A stretch of DNA of 11,532 nt, from positions 1-11,532 of the forward strand of contig JAQUMP010000056.1 in assembly GCA_028718065.1 (NCBI GenBank), in the 5' to 3' direction. This document shows positions 1 to 7,341 of this stretch, in pieces. The position numbers and the translations under genes were made by a program. This DNA comes from Chitinivibrionales bacterium (GTDB taxonomy: Bacteria; Fibrobacterota; Chitinivibrionia; Chitinivibrionales; FEN-1185). The number at the start of each line of letters is the position of its first letter. Position 1 is the first letter of the stretch. The notes beneath the pieces are model-generated. The model saw only the letters and a list, made by a program, of their open reading frames with translations, ran no database searches and was not told where the DNA came from.

Positions 1-47
1 TACAATTTTAACAACCCCACGATCGTGCACCGGGTATTCCAATACAT
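1..47 (-). CDS. possible 5' end of a gene leaving the window
   Basis: An ATG at 47-45 on the minus strand has AAGGG 7 nt upstream and stays open to the window edge (15 codons, starting MYWNTRCTIV). A second frame starting with TTG at 42-40 reads LEYPVHDRGVVKIV. This looks more protein-like and resembles the first strand of anti-sigma-factor antagonist (STAS) domains, but its spacing to the AAGGG is poor at 12 nt. I cannot choose between the frames. If real, the gene would follow the oxidoreductase gene in the same direction about 110 nt downstream. The stretch 48-155 otherwise holds no gene I can support. Confidence 0.2.
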   Translation of the reverse strand, partial: MYWNTRCTIVGLLKL

Positions 48-155
48 TTTAAATCCCTTGTCCGATGCGATAGCGCATAAAAACGCTCTCATCAAAATAC
101 CGGGTCATATCATGCAGCGGGGTAGCGTTGGAAAAGCGCGGCAAGCGTCCTGAAT

Positions 156-1208
156 CTACCCAATCGTCACCTGCCGGCCGGTTTTTGCGCTTTTGTAAAG
201 CGCATCCAGGATTTCCATGACGATCAGTCCCTCTTTGCCGTCGGCAATGTGCGGTTTATCATGGGTAATGGCATCCACGAAATGATACATGGGGCCAAAA
301 ACGGGTCCGGCGCTATTGAGTTTTTTATTGTAAAGAAACCCCTGCTCGTCGGAATAAATTTCGCATTCAAAAGTATAGCCCCCGTTGAGATTGCGCTGCA
401 AAAGGCCGGCCTTGGTTCCCAGCAGGCGCGTTTCCATGATTTCGGGGTCCCCGATATTGCTCGCCCACGAGGCTTCCACCGTAAGCACCGCGCCGTTTGT
501 AAAGGTAATATAGCCCGTGGCTAAATCCTCCACGTCAAACGGCTTGCCCTGCTCGGCCGCCAGGCGGCGGCCGATACTATTAAAGGTATTGCCGATTACC
601 GCCGCCGGTTTGGGATATCCCATGAGCCAGAGCGCCAGGTCGAGGCGATGCACACCCAGGTCGATGAGCGGGCCGCCGCCGGCCATTTTTTTGCTGCAAA
701 ACCAGCCGCCCAATCCGGGGATTCCCCGGCGGCGGTGCCATACCGTGCGGCCGAAATAAATATCGCCCATCACGCCGGCCTCTACCGCGCGCTTGAGCGC
801 CTGTGACTGCTCGTTAAAGCGGTAGGAAAAATTTATCATGATGCGCTTTTTGGCCGCATTGGCGGCCGCAAGCATTTCGCGCGCCTGTCCCGCGTTCATG
901 GCCATGGGTTTTTCGCACAATACATGGCAGCCGGCTTTAAGCGCCGCAATGGCAATGGGCTTATGGAAAATATTGGGCGTTACCACGCTCACAATATCCA
1001 GATCCTCGCGCGCCAGCATTTTTTTATAATCCGTGTACCGGCCGGGCACGGCGTATTTGTCGCCCACGGTTTCCAGCTTGCTTTTGTCAAGGTCGGCAAT
1101 CGCCGCCACCACGGCATTTTTATGCTGCTGGTACCCTTGGATATGGAACTGCCCCATGCTCAGGCCGATCACGCCGACCCGCAATTTTTTTTCGTTTTTT
1201 TTGTTCAT
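156..1208 (-). CDS. Gfo/Idh/MocA-family NAD(P)-dependent oxidoreductase
   Basis: Predicted cytoplasmic dehydrogenase of the glucose-fructose oxidoreductase/inositol dehydrogenase family. These enzymes oxidise or reduce a hydroxyl of a sugar, inositol or related compound using NAD(P). The start at 1208 (350 aa) is preferred over an in-frame ATG at 1220 because GAGGAAAA lies just upstream of it. Residues about 9-125 form the Rossmann domain, with VGVIGLSMGQFH at 11-22; the usual GxGxxG is altered, with Ser at 17. The family signature EKP is at 99-101 with the likely catalytic Lys100. Asp183 and His187 in the DLGVH segment match the conserved C-terminal-domain D/H pair. Length and ending are normal for the family. 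The aminotransferase gene ends 15 nt upstream in the same direction, so co-transcription is likely. The substrate cannot be read from the sequence. Confidence 0.9.
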   Translation of the reverse strand: MNKKNEKKLRVGVIGLSMGQFHIQGYQQHKNAVVAAIADLDKSKLETVGDKYAVPGRYTDYKKMLAREDLDIVSVVTPNIFHKPIAIAALKAGCHVLCEKPMAMNAGQAREMLAAANAAKKRIMINFSYRFNEQSQALKRAVEAGVMGDIYFGRTVWHRRRGIPGLGGWFCSKKMAGGGPLIDLGVHRLDLALWLMGYPKPAAVIGNTFNSIGRRLAAEQGKPFDVEDLATGYITFTNGAVLTVEASWASNIGDPEIMETRLLGTKAGLLQRNLNGGYTFECEIYSDEQGFLYNKKLNSAGPVFGPMYHFVDAITHDKPHIADGKEGLIVMEILDALYKSAKTGRQVTIG

Positions 1209-1223
1209 GCTTTTCCTCATGGT

Positions 1224-2531
1224 TTATTGAGATCCCAAAAATTCTTTGGCGGCATCGGCGATTGCCTGCATGGTATTTTTAAAACCGGCCAATTCGGCCT
1301 CCAGCAGGGTTATGCGAAAGCCCTGCAAGTCGGAATTAAAGCCCGACGAGAGCGGCACCACGCAAATCCCGCGCGAAGCCAGCAGGTGATATACAAAGCA
1401 TTTGTCAAGGTTCGAGCCCGGAGTTAACGGCGCGATTATTTCCCCCGCGGCTTTGTTTGCAGGCCGCAAAAACTGGCCCGGGCGCAGAACACTGCCCTTA
1501 AAAAGAACGGTCATATAAAAGGCGCCGAATGCCTTGTGCGTCATGAGGCCCGGGACCTGCGAAAAAATTGAATACGCAATTTGGGATTTTTCCCAAAAGG
1601 CGGCGTTGCGCTCGGCAAGATAGGGATAATAGCGCGCGTCGCCCATGACCGCCGGCAATACCTTTTGCGGCAAGGTGGTGGCGCACACTTCCAGCATCTT
1701 GGCGTCGATGATGGTCTTGACATAGCGGGCAAACAGGGGATCTTTGTCGCGATTATAAAATTCCACCCAGCCGCAGCGCGCGCCCGGCCAGGGAAACTCC
1801 TTGGAAATTCCGCGCATGGCGATGCCGGGGACCTTTCCGATCACCGAGGCCAGTTTTTTATGGACGGCCCCGCCGTAAAAGAGGTTTGAGTATATTTCGT
1901 CGGAAACGACGAACAAATCGTTTTGCCGGGCAATGCCAACAAGCTGCGCGATGATTTCCTGCGAATAAACCATGCCGGTGGGGTTGTCGGGATTGACCAA
2001 TAAGATTCCCGCGATTTCCGGGTGGCTTTCAAGCTGGCTTTTTAAATCGTCGAGATCCGGATACCAGTTATTCTCCGGGCTCAGGCGATAGGTCAGATGC
2101 GGAGAACCGGCGTGCGCGGCCTCGGCGGAGGAATGCGTGGAGTAAGCCGGGTTGGGGCCGATAACGCGGGCGTTTTTGTTAAGATAATTATACACGGTGG
2201 AAATGGCGTCGCCCAGGCCGTTAAAAAAGAGAATATCGTCGGGAGTTATCTGGGCGCCGCCCTCAAGATTGCGTTCGCGCGCGATATATTCCCGCGTGGC
2301 GAGCAACCCCTTGGTGGGTGAATAGCCGAAACTGGAATTATCATTCATGATGGTGTCGGCGATGATCTGCCGCATCCAGCGGGGAACGATTTGCCCTTTA
2401 GCAATCGGATCGCCGATGTTCTCCCAGGTAATTTTGACCCCGGTTTTCTCGATTTTATTGCCGACCTCGACGATCTCCCTGATTTCGTAGGTGAGTTCGT
2501 CGGCGCCGGGATGGACGATATTGTTGCGCAT
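1224..2531 (-). CDS. PLP-dependent class I/II aminotransferase
   Basis: Predicted fold-type I aminotransferase of 435 aa that moves an amino group between an amino acid and a 2-oxo acid with pyridoxal phosphate. Visible motifs are FGYSPTKG at 68-75 (substrate-side loop), NPDNPTG at 180-186, the PLP-contacting DEIY at 211-214, and SKEFPWPGAR at 243-252 with the Schiff-base Lys244. The EFPWPGARCGW form after the lysine differs from classic AspC and is, in my recollection, typical of a subgroup annotated broadly as pyridoxal-phosphate-dependent aminotransferase. Length is slightly above the usual 390-420 aa. The ATG at 2531 has only a weak Shine-Dalgarno (TAAG). The oxidoreductase gene follows after 15 nt, suggesting a two-gene metabolic operon. 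The amino-acid substrate is not determined. Confidence 0.88.
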   Translation of the reverse strand: MRNNIVHPGADELTYEIREIVEVGNKIEKTGVKITWENIGDPIAKGQIVPRWMRQIIADTIMNDNSSFGYSPTKGLLATREYIARERNLEGGAQITPDDILFFNGLGDAISTVYNYLNKNARVIGPNPAYSTHSSAEAAHAGSPHLTYRLSPENNWYPDLDDLKSQLESHPEIAGILLVNPDNPTGMVYSQEIIAQLVGIARQNDLFVVSDEIYSNLFYGGAVHKKLASVIGKVPGIAMRGISKEFPWPGARCGWVEFYNRDKDPLFARYVKTIIDAKMLEVCATTLPQKVLPAVMGDARYYPYLAERNAAFWEKSQIAYSIFSQVPGLMTHKAFGAFYMTVLFKGSVLRPGQFLRPANKAAGEIIAPLTPGSNLDKCFVYHLLASRGICVVPLSSGFNSDLQGFRITLLEAELAGFKNTMQAIADAAKEFLGSQ

Positions 2532-2622
2532 AAATCTTATACTTTCGTTAAATAGCCTTACAAAACCCTTTGGGGCTTTCTTCTTCCCGAATTTAATGAA
2601 TTATCGCATATCGTTTCGCACC

Positions 2623-2690
2623 AACTCACCCCTTAAATCCCCTCTCTTAAAAGAGAGGGGAAACCGAAGCTTTGCGAGGAGGGGTGAGTT
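2623..2690. repeat. nested inverted repeat (hairpin element)
   Basis: Outer arms AACTCACCCCT (2623-2633) and AGGGGTGAGTT (2680-2690) are perfect 11-bp complements. Inside them, TCCCCTCTCTT (2638-2648) and AAGAGAGGGGA (2651-2661) form a second perfect 11-bp stem with a 2-nt loop. The element lies in the 250-bp spacer between the aminotransferase and GIY-YIG genes, and neither side has a proper T-run. From memory, very similar CTCACCCCT...AGGGGTGAG elements are dispersed in many copies in genomes of several phyla, so I call it a REP/MITE-like repeat and not a dedicated terminator. The rest of 2532-2781 shows nothing else. Confidence 0.75.
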
Positions 2691-2781
2691 AGGACCAAAG
2701 CTGCGGGGAATTATTCTCGCCGGAACTAAAAATACAAAGAACCGTCGTTAGAACAAAGAGTAAAAAAACCTGACCATTCCC

Positions 2782-4233
2782 TTAAATAATTCCCTCTACC
2801 CCGTCCCGATCGACCGCCGGCATTGGAACTTCCTTCCAGTAACTGCGCATGGCTTCATACACCTCCTGCGCCGAGGCGTAACGGTTTACTTCCACGATAA
2901 CCAGTTCGTCGTAGCGGCTTTTTATCCAGCGGAAAGCAATCTCCTGCTCCGCAAAGTCGGTGGACTCGGCGGGAAGCTTTTTACCGAAAAAAAAGTCGTT
3001 GATTTCAGGAATAAAAGGGGACTCTTCCGAAAAAAGCGTTGCAAACGGTTTTATGGCGATTTTCTGGTTGGCGCGAAACCACAGCGACATGCCCATGCCC
3101 TCCGAGACATGCGGCAGGAGAACAATCGAATCCTGAAGCCCCGCAAATTCGCCCTTGCGCTCAAGGATGCTTATTTGCGCATTAAGGAGCGGTTTATGCT
3201 TGCGGATCAAACGGTATTCGTAGAGCAGCGCCTCCAGTTCGGAGCCGCACGGATAGGTTACCAGCGCAATTGCCTCGGCGCGGATGCGCTCGATTTTTTG
3301 CGGCGATTCCTCGGTATCGGTAAAATAGGCCCGCAGCCTGCGCCGCAGGTTGCGTGACTTGCCGATATACAGGAATCGTCCCGCGCGATCTTTAAAACCA
3401 TACACCCCAAAACTCCTGGGCAAAGCGCAGATTTGTTCATAGGTAAATTGCTTGCCGTTAAAATAGTCCCGGTTAACGCCTTTGTTAAGCTCCTGTTCAA
3501 ACGCATCCATGCCGACGATCCCGCGCGCCGCGCAGCGCGCGAGCAGTTCCCGGCAACATTCCGCCAAAAGCGCCCCGCGCCGATAGGCATAGCTGTTTTC
3601 GCAGGCGGCCGTAAAAAGCGTTTCATGCAGCGCCGTGAGCGTGAGCGGCCGGGGAACGCAAACCTCTGCCGCGGCGGCTAAGGAACGCAGCAAATAAAAC
3701 GGCGCATCCTCGAAGAGCGGGTTTACTATCGCGCACAGGGCGGCCACGGCCGCCTGTTCGCGATAGTCAAGAAATAACGGCAGATTTTTCTGCAGCAGCG
3801 CGCAGAATGTTTCGATGGATTTTACCCGATCTTCGGCCGAAAAGGGCGCGTCCGATGGGCTTAAAAGAACCTGTTGTTCGTCGAAGGGGAGCGTAAGCGG
3901 ATCAACGAGCCAGGCCGAAAACAGGCACTCCCCGGCCGGCGCAACGCTCCAGAGGGAAACGTGCAGCGGCGTTTGCTCATGGCGCAACAATCCCACGGCC
4001 GCCCAGGGGAGACTGAGCAGGTCCGATTTTTTTTCCGCAAGCGCTTGACGGTCGATACGCCAGCGCTGCCGGTCGTGGAATTTAAAACGGGGATCGTTCT
4101 TTAAAATGGCCGCAATGGCGGCATGCGCCAGGGTCGCGCTCGGATTTTTAAATTTAAGGACGGCCTGCGCCAATTCTACGGAAGTCGCGCCTTCGGGCTT
4201 TTCCAAAAGCAATTTAAGAATAACATCGGTCAT
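2782..4233 (-). CDS. GIY-YIG nuclease-domain protein with N-terminal winged helix and degenerate DnaQ-like region
   Basis: Protein of 483 aa. Residues about 1-62 look like a winged helix (HARE-HTH-like). Residues about 75-235 align by pattern with the DnaQ/DEDDh exonuclease fold: two strands, a helix at AEDRVKSIETFCALL, a strand at LPLFLDY, and a last helix at YRRGALLAECCRELL. The DxE, HNxxFD-type and HxxxxD residues of active enzymes are not seen. Residues about 271-353 form a clear GIY-YIG domain: GVY at 276-278, LYIGKSR at 288-294, Arg296-299, the SELEALLYE segment at 331-339 holding the expected metal-binding Glu, and Asn351. This is the UvrC/Cho-type nuclease core, so a role in DNA incision or repair is plausible. 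The 130-aa C-terminal part is not recognised. The lipoprotein gene ends 15 nt upstream. Shine-Dalgarno is weak. Confidence 0.8.
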   Translation of the reverse strand: MTDVILKLLLEKPEGATSVELAQAVLKFKNPSATLAHAAIAAILKNDPRFKFHDRQRWRIDRQALAEKKSDLLSLPWAAVGLLRHEQTPLHVSLWSVAPAGECLFSAWLVDPLTLPFDEQQVLLSPSDAPFSAEDRVKSIETFCALLQKNLPLFLDYREQAAVAALCAIVNPLFEDAPFYLLRSLAAAAEVCVPRPLTLTALHETLFTAACENSYAYRRGALLAECCRELLARCAARGIVGMDAFEQELNKGVNRDYFNGKQFTYEQICALPRSFGVYGFKDRAGRFLYIGKSRNLRRRLRAYFTDTEESPQKIERIRAEAIALVTYPCGSELEALLYEYRLIRKHKPLLNAQISILERKGEFAGLQDSIVLLPHVSEGMGMSLWFRANQKIAIKPFATLFSEESPFIPEINDFFFGKKLPAESTDFAEQEIAFRWIKSRYDELVIVEVNRYASAQEVYEAMRSYWKEVPMPAVDRDGVEGII

Positions 4234-4248
4234 AGATTGATTTTTAGG

Positions 4249-5061
4249 TCAGCGCCTTGGTAAAACCGGCCGATCACAGGGGGTGGTATCGGCGGCAAGC
4301 GCCGGAAGAGCGGCCGAAAGCTTGCCATTGCCGATGGCCGTGCCATACTGCCGCAAATAATACGCATAGGAAAAAAGAGGTGCGCTCCGGCCCGCGGAGG
4401 AGCGCCGGATGTTGTTGATTAAAGGGCATACCAGCGTGTCGTTCTTAACAATCAGAATACACTGCTGCAAGGAATCGAGTCCCGCGCCTTCCTTGCCATT
4501 GGGCAAGATCCGCAGCACCTTGCCGTCGGAGCGGACGATCGTGGCCGCGGCCGGCGTAATGCGCAGGGAGGCGGCCCAAAAATAATAGTGAGAATATTCA
4601 AGGATGATAATAGGATTCAAGCCGGCGACGGCGGCAAACAGCGGGTAGGTCGCCTTGGGAGTTCCAATTACGGCCGATCCCCGCGAATAAAGACCGATAA
4701 TCCAGGCGGCCGCGCCGACTGAGATTGACGGAAGGCGCTCTTTTGACGGCCAGGAGGTCTGGATTGACGCCGGGGTATTGGTGTCGGCCATAAGGGTCGC
4801 CGCAATCCATTGGCTCATCGATGCGCCATAGAGGCTGTCATAGTTGACACCGGCGGTATCACGCTGCATAAAAAGGTCCGCCTCCTTGAGCAATGCCTTA
4901 TAATCGGCGCGGTTTTTATGAAGCCGGTGCCGGGATGAATCATGCGTAAAGAGCGGCGACCAGGGAATGCTCCGCGCGCAACCGCCAAGGGCGAGCAAGG
5001 CGAGGAGAAGCGTTCCGGGGCGTAAAAGCATCCGGTGTATGGCCGCAAAGACACTTTGCAT
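4249..5061 (-). CDS. hypothetical lipoprotein
   Basis: Unrecognised protein of 270 aa with a lipoprotein signal: a basic start, the hydrophobic run GTLLLALLALGG and the lipobox LGGC with lipidated Cys28. It is presumably anchored in the inner or outer membrane facing the periplasm. ATG 5061 has a perfect AGGAGG (5079-5074), but 12 nt away. An internal ATG at 5031 would give a tighter signal peptide (Cys18) and cannot be excluded. The mature part has several apolar stretches (VGAAAWIIGLYS, YPLFAAVAGLNPIIILEY) and an IVRSDGKVLRILPNGKEG segment of beta-strand character. I recognise no domain. The GIY-YIG gene begins 15 nt downstream on the same strand, so the two may be co-transcribed, although their products should act in different compartments. 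Confidence 0.75.
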   Translation of the reverse strand: MQSVFAAIHRMLLRPGTLLLALLALGGCARSIPWSPLFTHDSSRHRLHKNRADYKALLKEADLFMQRDTAGVNYDSLYGASMSQWIAATLMADTNTPASIQTSWPSKERLPSISVGAAAWIIGLYSRGSAVIGTPKATYPLFAAVAGLNPIIILEYSHYYFWAASLRITPAAATIVRSDGKVLRILPNGKEGAGLDSLQQCILIVKNDTLVCPLINNIRRSSAGRSAPLFSYAYYLRQYGTAIGNGKLSAALPALAADTTPCDRPVLPRR

Positions 5062-5279
5062 ACCAGCAATTTACCTCCTGGCAATAAAAAGATGCAACCC
5101 TCTTTCCATTCCTTAAATATTTTTCCGGACGAATCGTATTATTAGTAAAGATGGGATATGCAAAGGGGGATTGTTTCCTTTAAAACCAAAAAAACAAGCG
5201 CCGTCAAGCCGATTTTAAAGGGACGGGCGCGGAAAATGAGGGAAAAATAAATTCTATTTACACGTACGATAAAAAATCC

Positions 5280-5308
5280 TTGCATATCAATTGACACGGT
5301 GTTATATT
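5280..5308 (+). promoter_or_regulatory. predicted sigma70-type promoter of the small HTH gene
   Basis: TTGCAT (5280-5285), a 17-bp spacer and TATATT (5303-5308) precede the gene by about 50 bp. The -10 matches the consensus at 5 of 6 positions and the -35 at 3 of 6. A perfect TTGACA at 5291-5296 has no good -10 at the right distance. The divergent spacer 5062-5350 also holds a 9-bp inverted repeat, GATATGCAA (5155-5163) and TTGCATATC (5280-5288), whose right copy covers this -35. The rest of the spacer is A/T-rich with nothing else recognised. Confidence 0.45.
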
Positions 5309-5356
5309 AACAACCTGTAACCAATTCTTTTACTAACAAGAGAGGAGCGATTGAGT

Positions 5357-5656
5357 ATGGCAAAGATCAGCAAGAGCCAGTTGATTAAGTTACAGAAGAA
5401 GCTCAAGACGGACGCTAAAATCGGCGAGGAATTCGGTATTACCCGTCAGGCTGTTCATCAGCTGCGGAAGAAATACGATATTCTTTCGGTGATAGCCAAG
5501 AACGATGAGCGCAATCAGAAAATCGTCGGCGCTTATACTAAAGGAACTTCGGGTATCGAACTGGCGAAGAAATTCAAGCTTTCTGTTTCGCAAACGTACC
5601 GTATCATCAATGAATCTAAAAAGAGCAAAAAGAAGGCTTCCAAAAAAAGAAAGTAA
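5357..5656 (+). CDS. small basic protein with two helix-turn-helix segments and a lysine tail
   Basis: Protein of 99 aa starting at ATG 5357. An upstream in-frame TTG at 5351 is only 3 nt from the GAGGAG Shine-Dalgarno (5342-5347), whereas ATG 5357 is 9 nt away, so the ATG is preferred. Residues 18-40 (TDAKIGEEFGITRQAVHQLR plus RKY) form a clear helix-turn-helix with recognition helix TRQAVHQLRKK. Residues about 55-85 form a second one (GIELAKKFKLSVSQTYRII), similar in pattern to the DNA-binding end of Mor-type activators. The last 12 residues are almost all Lys/Arg/Ser, as in histone-like tails. It is probably a sequence-specific DNA-binding protein or small nucleoid protein. It has its own promoter and a strong terminator, so it is monocistronic. 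Target genes are unknown; the divergent lipoprotein gene is one candidate. Confidence 0.8.
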   Translation: MAKISKSQLIKLQKKLKTDAKIGEEFGITRQAVHQLRKKYDILSVIAKNDERNQKIVGAYTKGTSGIELAKKFKLSVSQTYRIINESKKSKKKASKKRK

Positions 5657-5685
5657 GGTTTCAGCATTCTCAAGGCCTTAATCTT

Positions 5686-5722
5686 AAAAAAGGATTTACG
5701 CTTCGTGCGTAAATCCTTTTTT
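5686..5722 (+). terminator. intrinsic terminator after the small HTH gene
   Basis: AGGATTTACGC (5691-5701) pairs perfectly with GCGTAAATCCT (5707-5717) around the loop TTCGT. Flanking A-run (5686-5690) and T-run (5718-5722) extend the stem to 16 bp. The T-run gives a classic Rho-independent terminator, and the A-run makes it potentially bidirectional. It separates the HTH gene from guaB, so guaB needs its own promoter in 5723-5800; I found no convincing one there. Confidence 0.9.
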
Positions 5723-5800
5723 GTTTTGGGGATATATTATTTTTAGGGAAAACGCCCTTATTATCCCAGCTCTATCCTTTTTAAACGGGGTTACTTACTT

Positions 5801-7315
5801 ATGGCGCATATTCTCGACGATATTTCCCGCACTTTTTCCGAATATCTTTTAATTCCGCGCCTGACCACCAAAAAACATACGGTTAAAAACGTTTCCCTTA
5901 CGACGCCGGTTGGAAAATTCAAACAGGGCAATGCTTCCCCGTTGTCGCTGAATATCCCTTTTGTTTCCGCCAGCATGCAGGCGGTGAGCGGCCCGGAACT
6001 GGCGATCGCGCTGGCGCGCTGCGGCGGACTCTCTTTTATCTATTGCTCTCAGGCGATCGAAGCGCAAGCGGCCATGGTGCATCGCGTAAAATCGCATAAG
6101 GCGGGTTTTGTGCCGAGCGATTCCAACGTCAAGCCCGATGCCTCGCTGACGGCGGTCATCGACCTGGTCAAAAAGACCGGCCATTCCACGATAGCCGTCA
6201 CGCACGACGGCAGCGGCACGGGCCGCTTCTTAGGCATCCTCACCGACAAGGATTTCTGGGAATTCGAAGACGACCTGAATTCACCGGTGAGCAAATACAT
6301 GACCTCTAAAGAAAATGTGGTTTTCGGTAAAGAAGGCATTTCCCTGCACGAAGCCAACCTGCTCTTGCGCCAGTGCAAAAAGGAGTGTCTGCCTATTCTC
6401 GATGCGCGCGGCGAACATCTGCAGTCGCTGGTCTTTAAAAAAGACTACTTCGACCACCGCAATAACCCCAACGAACTTTTAGATGCAAAAAAGCGCATGG
6501 CCGTGGGCGCGGGTGTAAATACCCACGATTATAAAGACCGCATTCCCGCTTTGCTCGAAGCGGGCGTGGATGCGCTCTGTTTTGATTCGTCCGACGGCTT
6601 CAGCGAATACCAGCAGGCCGCCGCGCTCTGGGCCCGCAAGCAATACGGGGCGTCAATCATTATCGGCGGCGGCAACGTGGTTTCCGGCGACGCCTTTCGC
6701 TACCTGGTGGAGCGGGCGGATGTCGATTTTGTCAAGGTCGGCATCGGCGGCGGCTCCATTTGCATTACGCGCGAGCAAAAAGGCATCGGCCGCGGCCAGG
6801 CTTCGGCGCTGCTGGAGGTGGTGGCCGAGCGCGACCGCTATTTTAAAGAGAGCGGCGTGTATGTTCCGGTCTGCTCCGACGGCGGACTGGCCAACGATAC
6901 GCAAATTATCATCGCGCTTGCCATGGGCGCGGATTTTGTCATGATGGGCCGCTATTTCGCCATGACCAACGAATCGCCCACGCCCAAGGTCTCCATGGCC
7001 GGACGCGTTTACAAACCCTACTGGGGCGAAGGCAGCAACCGCGCGCGCAACTGGCAACGCTACAGCAACGGCGACGACGCCGGTTTTAAGTTCGAAGAGG
7101 GCATCGACGCCTACGTGCCCATCGTGGGATCGGTGCGCGACGCGCTGGAGGTAACCACCGCCAAGCTCACCTCCACCATGTGCAACAGCGGCGCTTTGAC
7201 CTTGCGCGAATTCGCCGCGCAGGCGGTGCTCACCCGGATTTCCGAGCAGACCTTTGTGGAAGGCGGGACCTCGACCGTGGTTTCGTTCGACAAGGAAAAT
7301 CAGGAGACGGCGTAA
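5801..7315 (+). CDS. guaB: IMP dehydrogenase (variant form with CBS domains)
   Basis: Cytoplasmic enzyme of 504 aa that oxidises IMP to XMP with NAD+, the committed step to GMP. The (beta/alpha)8 barrel is split by a CBS pair at about residues 103-220 (LGILTDKDFW and SKYMTSKENV). Visible active-site elements are the substrate-side FDSSDG at 261-266, the catalytic loop GIGGGSICITR with nucleophile Cys321, SDGG at 359-362 with the phosphate-contacting Asp360, and MMGRYF at 381-386. The mobile flap reads YKPYWGEGSNRARNWQRY (404-421), not the usual YRGMGSxxAM, but keeps the Arg420-Tyr421 dyad expected to activate water. The loop (GGGSICITREQKGIGRGQ) and flap mark a divergent IMPDH subfamily; a GMP-reductase role is less likely given the CBS pair and dyad. 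The Shine-Dalgarno is weak (GGGG 10 nt upstream). It is convergent with the DUF5615 gene; no terminator hairpin is seen in 7316-7341. Confidence 0.92.
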   Translation: MAHILDDISRTFSEYLLIPRLTTKKHTVKNVSLTTPVGKFKQGNASPLSLNIPFVSASMQAVSGPELAIALARCGGLSFIYCSQAIEAQAAMVHRVKSHKAGFVPSDSNVKPDASLTAVIDLVKKTGHSTIAVTHDGSGTGRFLGILTDKDFWEFEDDLNSPVSKYMTSKENVVFGKEGISLHEANLLLRQCKKECLPILDARGEHLQSLVFKKDYFDHRNNPNELLDAKKRMAVGAGVNTHDYKDRIPALLEAGVDALCFDSSDGFSEYQQAAALWARKQYGASIIIGGGNVVSGDAFRYLVERADVDFVKVGIGGGSICITREQKGIGRGQASALLEVVAERDRYFKESGVYVPVCSDGGLANDTQIIIALAMGADFVMMGRYFAMTNESPTPKVSMAGRVYKPYWGEGSNRARNWQRYSNGDDAGFKFEEGIDAYVPIVGSVRDALEVTTAKLTSTMCNSGALTLREFAAQAVLTRISEQTFVEGGTSTVVSFDKENQETA

Positions 7316-7341
7316 GAGTTTTTTTAGATAAAAATGCCACT

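Noticed and set aside
49..144. Short minus-strand frame reading ...RLPRFSNATPLHDMTRYFDE... after the oxidoreductase gene
   Set aside because: Protein-like in part, but only 31 codons, with no ATG near a proper Shine-Dalgarno and no recognised family; may be a remnant but is not supported as a gene.
924..1427. Long plus-strand reading frame opposite the oxidoreductase and aminotransferase genes
   Set aside because: It is antisense to two clear genes with conserved motifs; its translation is His/Phe-rich without domain features, typical of a shadow frame.
2532..2560. TTGTAA-N16-TATAAG on the minus strand just before the aminotransferase ATG
   Set aside because: The -10 lies only 4 nt from the start codon, so transcription would begin inside the start codon; not usable as the promoter of this gene.
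5723..5800. Possible purine riboswitch or other structured leader before guaB
   Set aside because: The spacer after the HTH-gene terminator is only 78 nt and shows just a 4-bp AGGG/CCCT hairpin; no aptamer core is visible.
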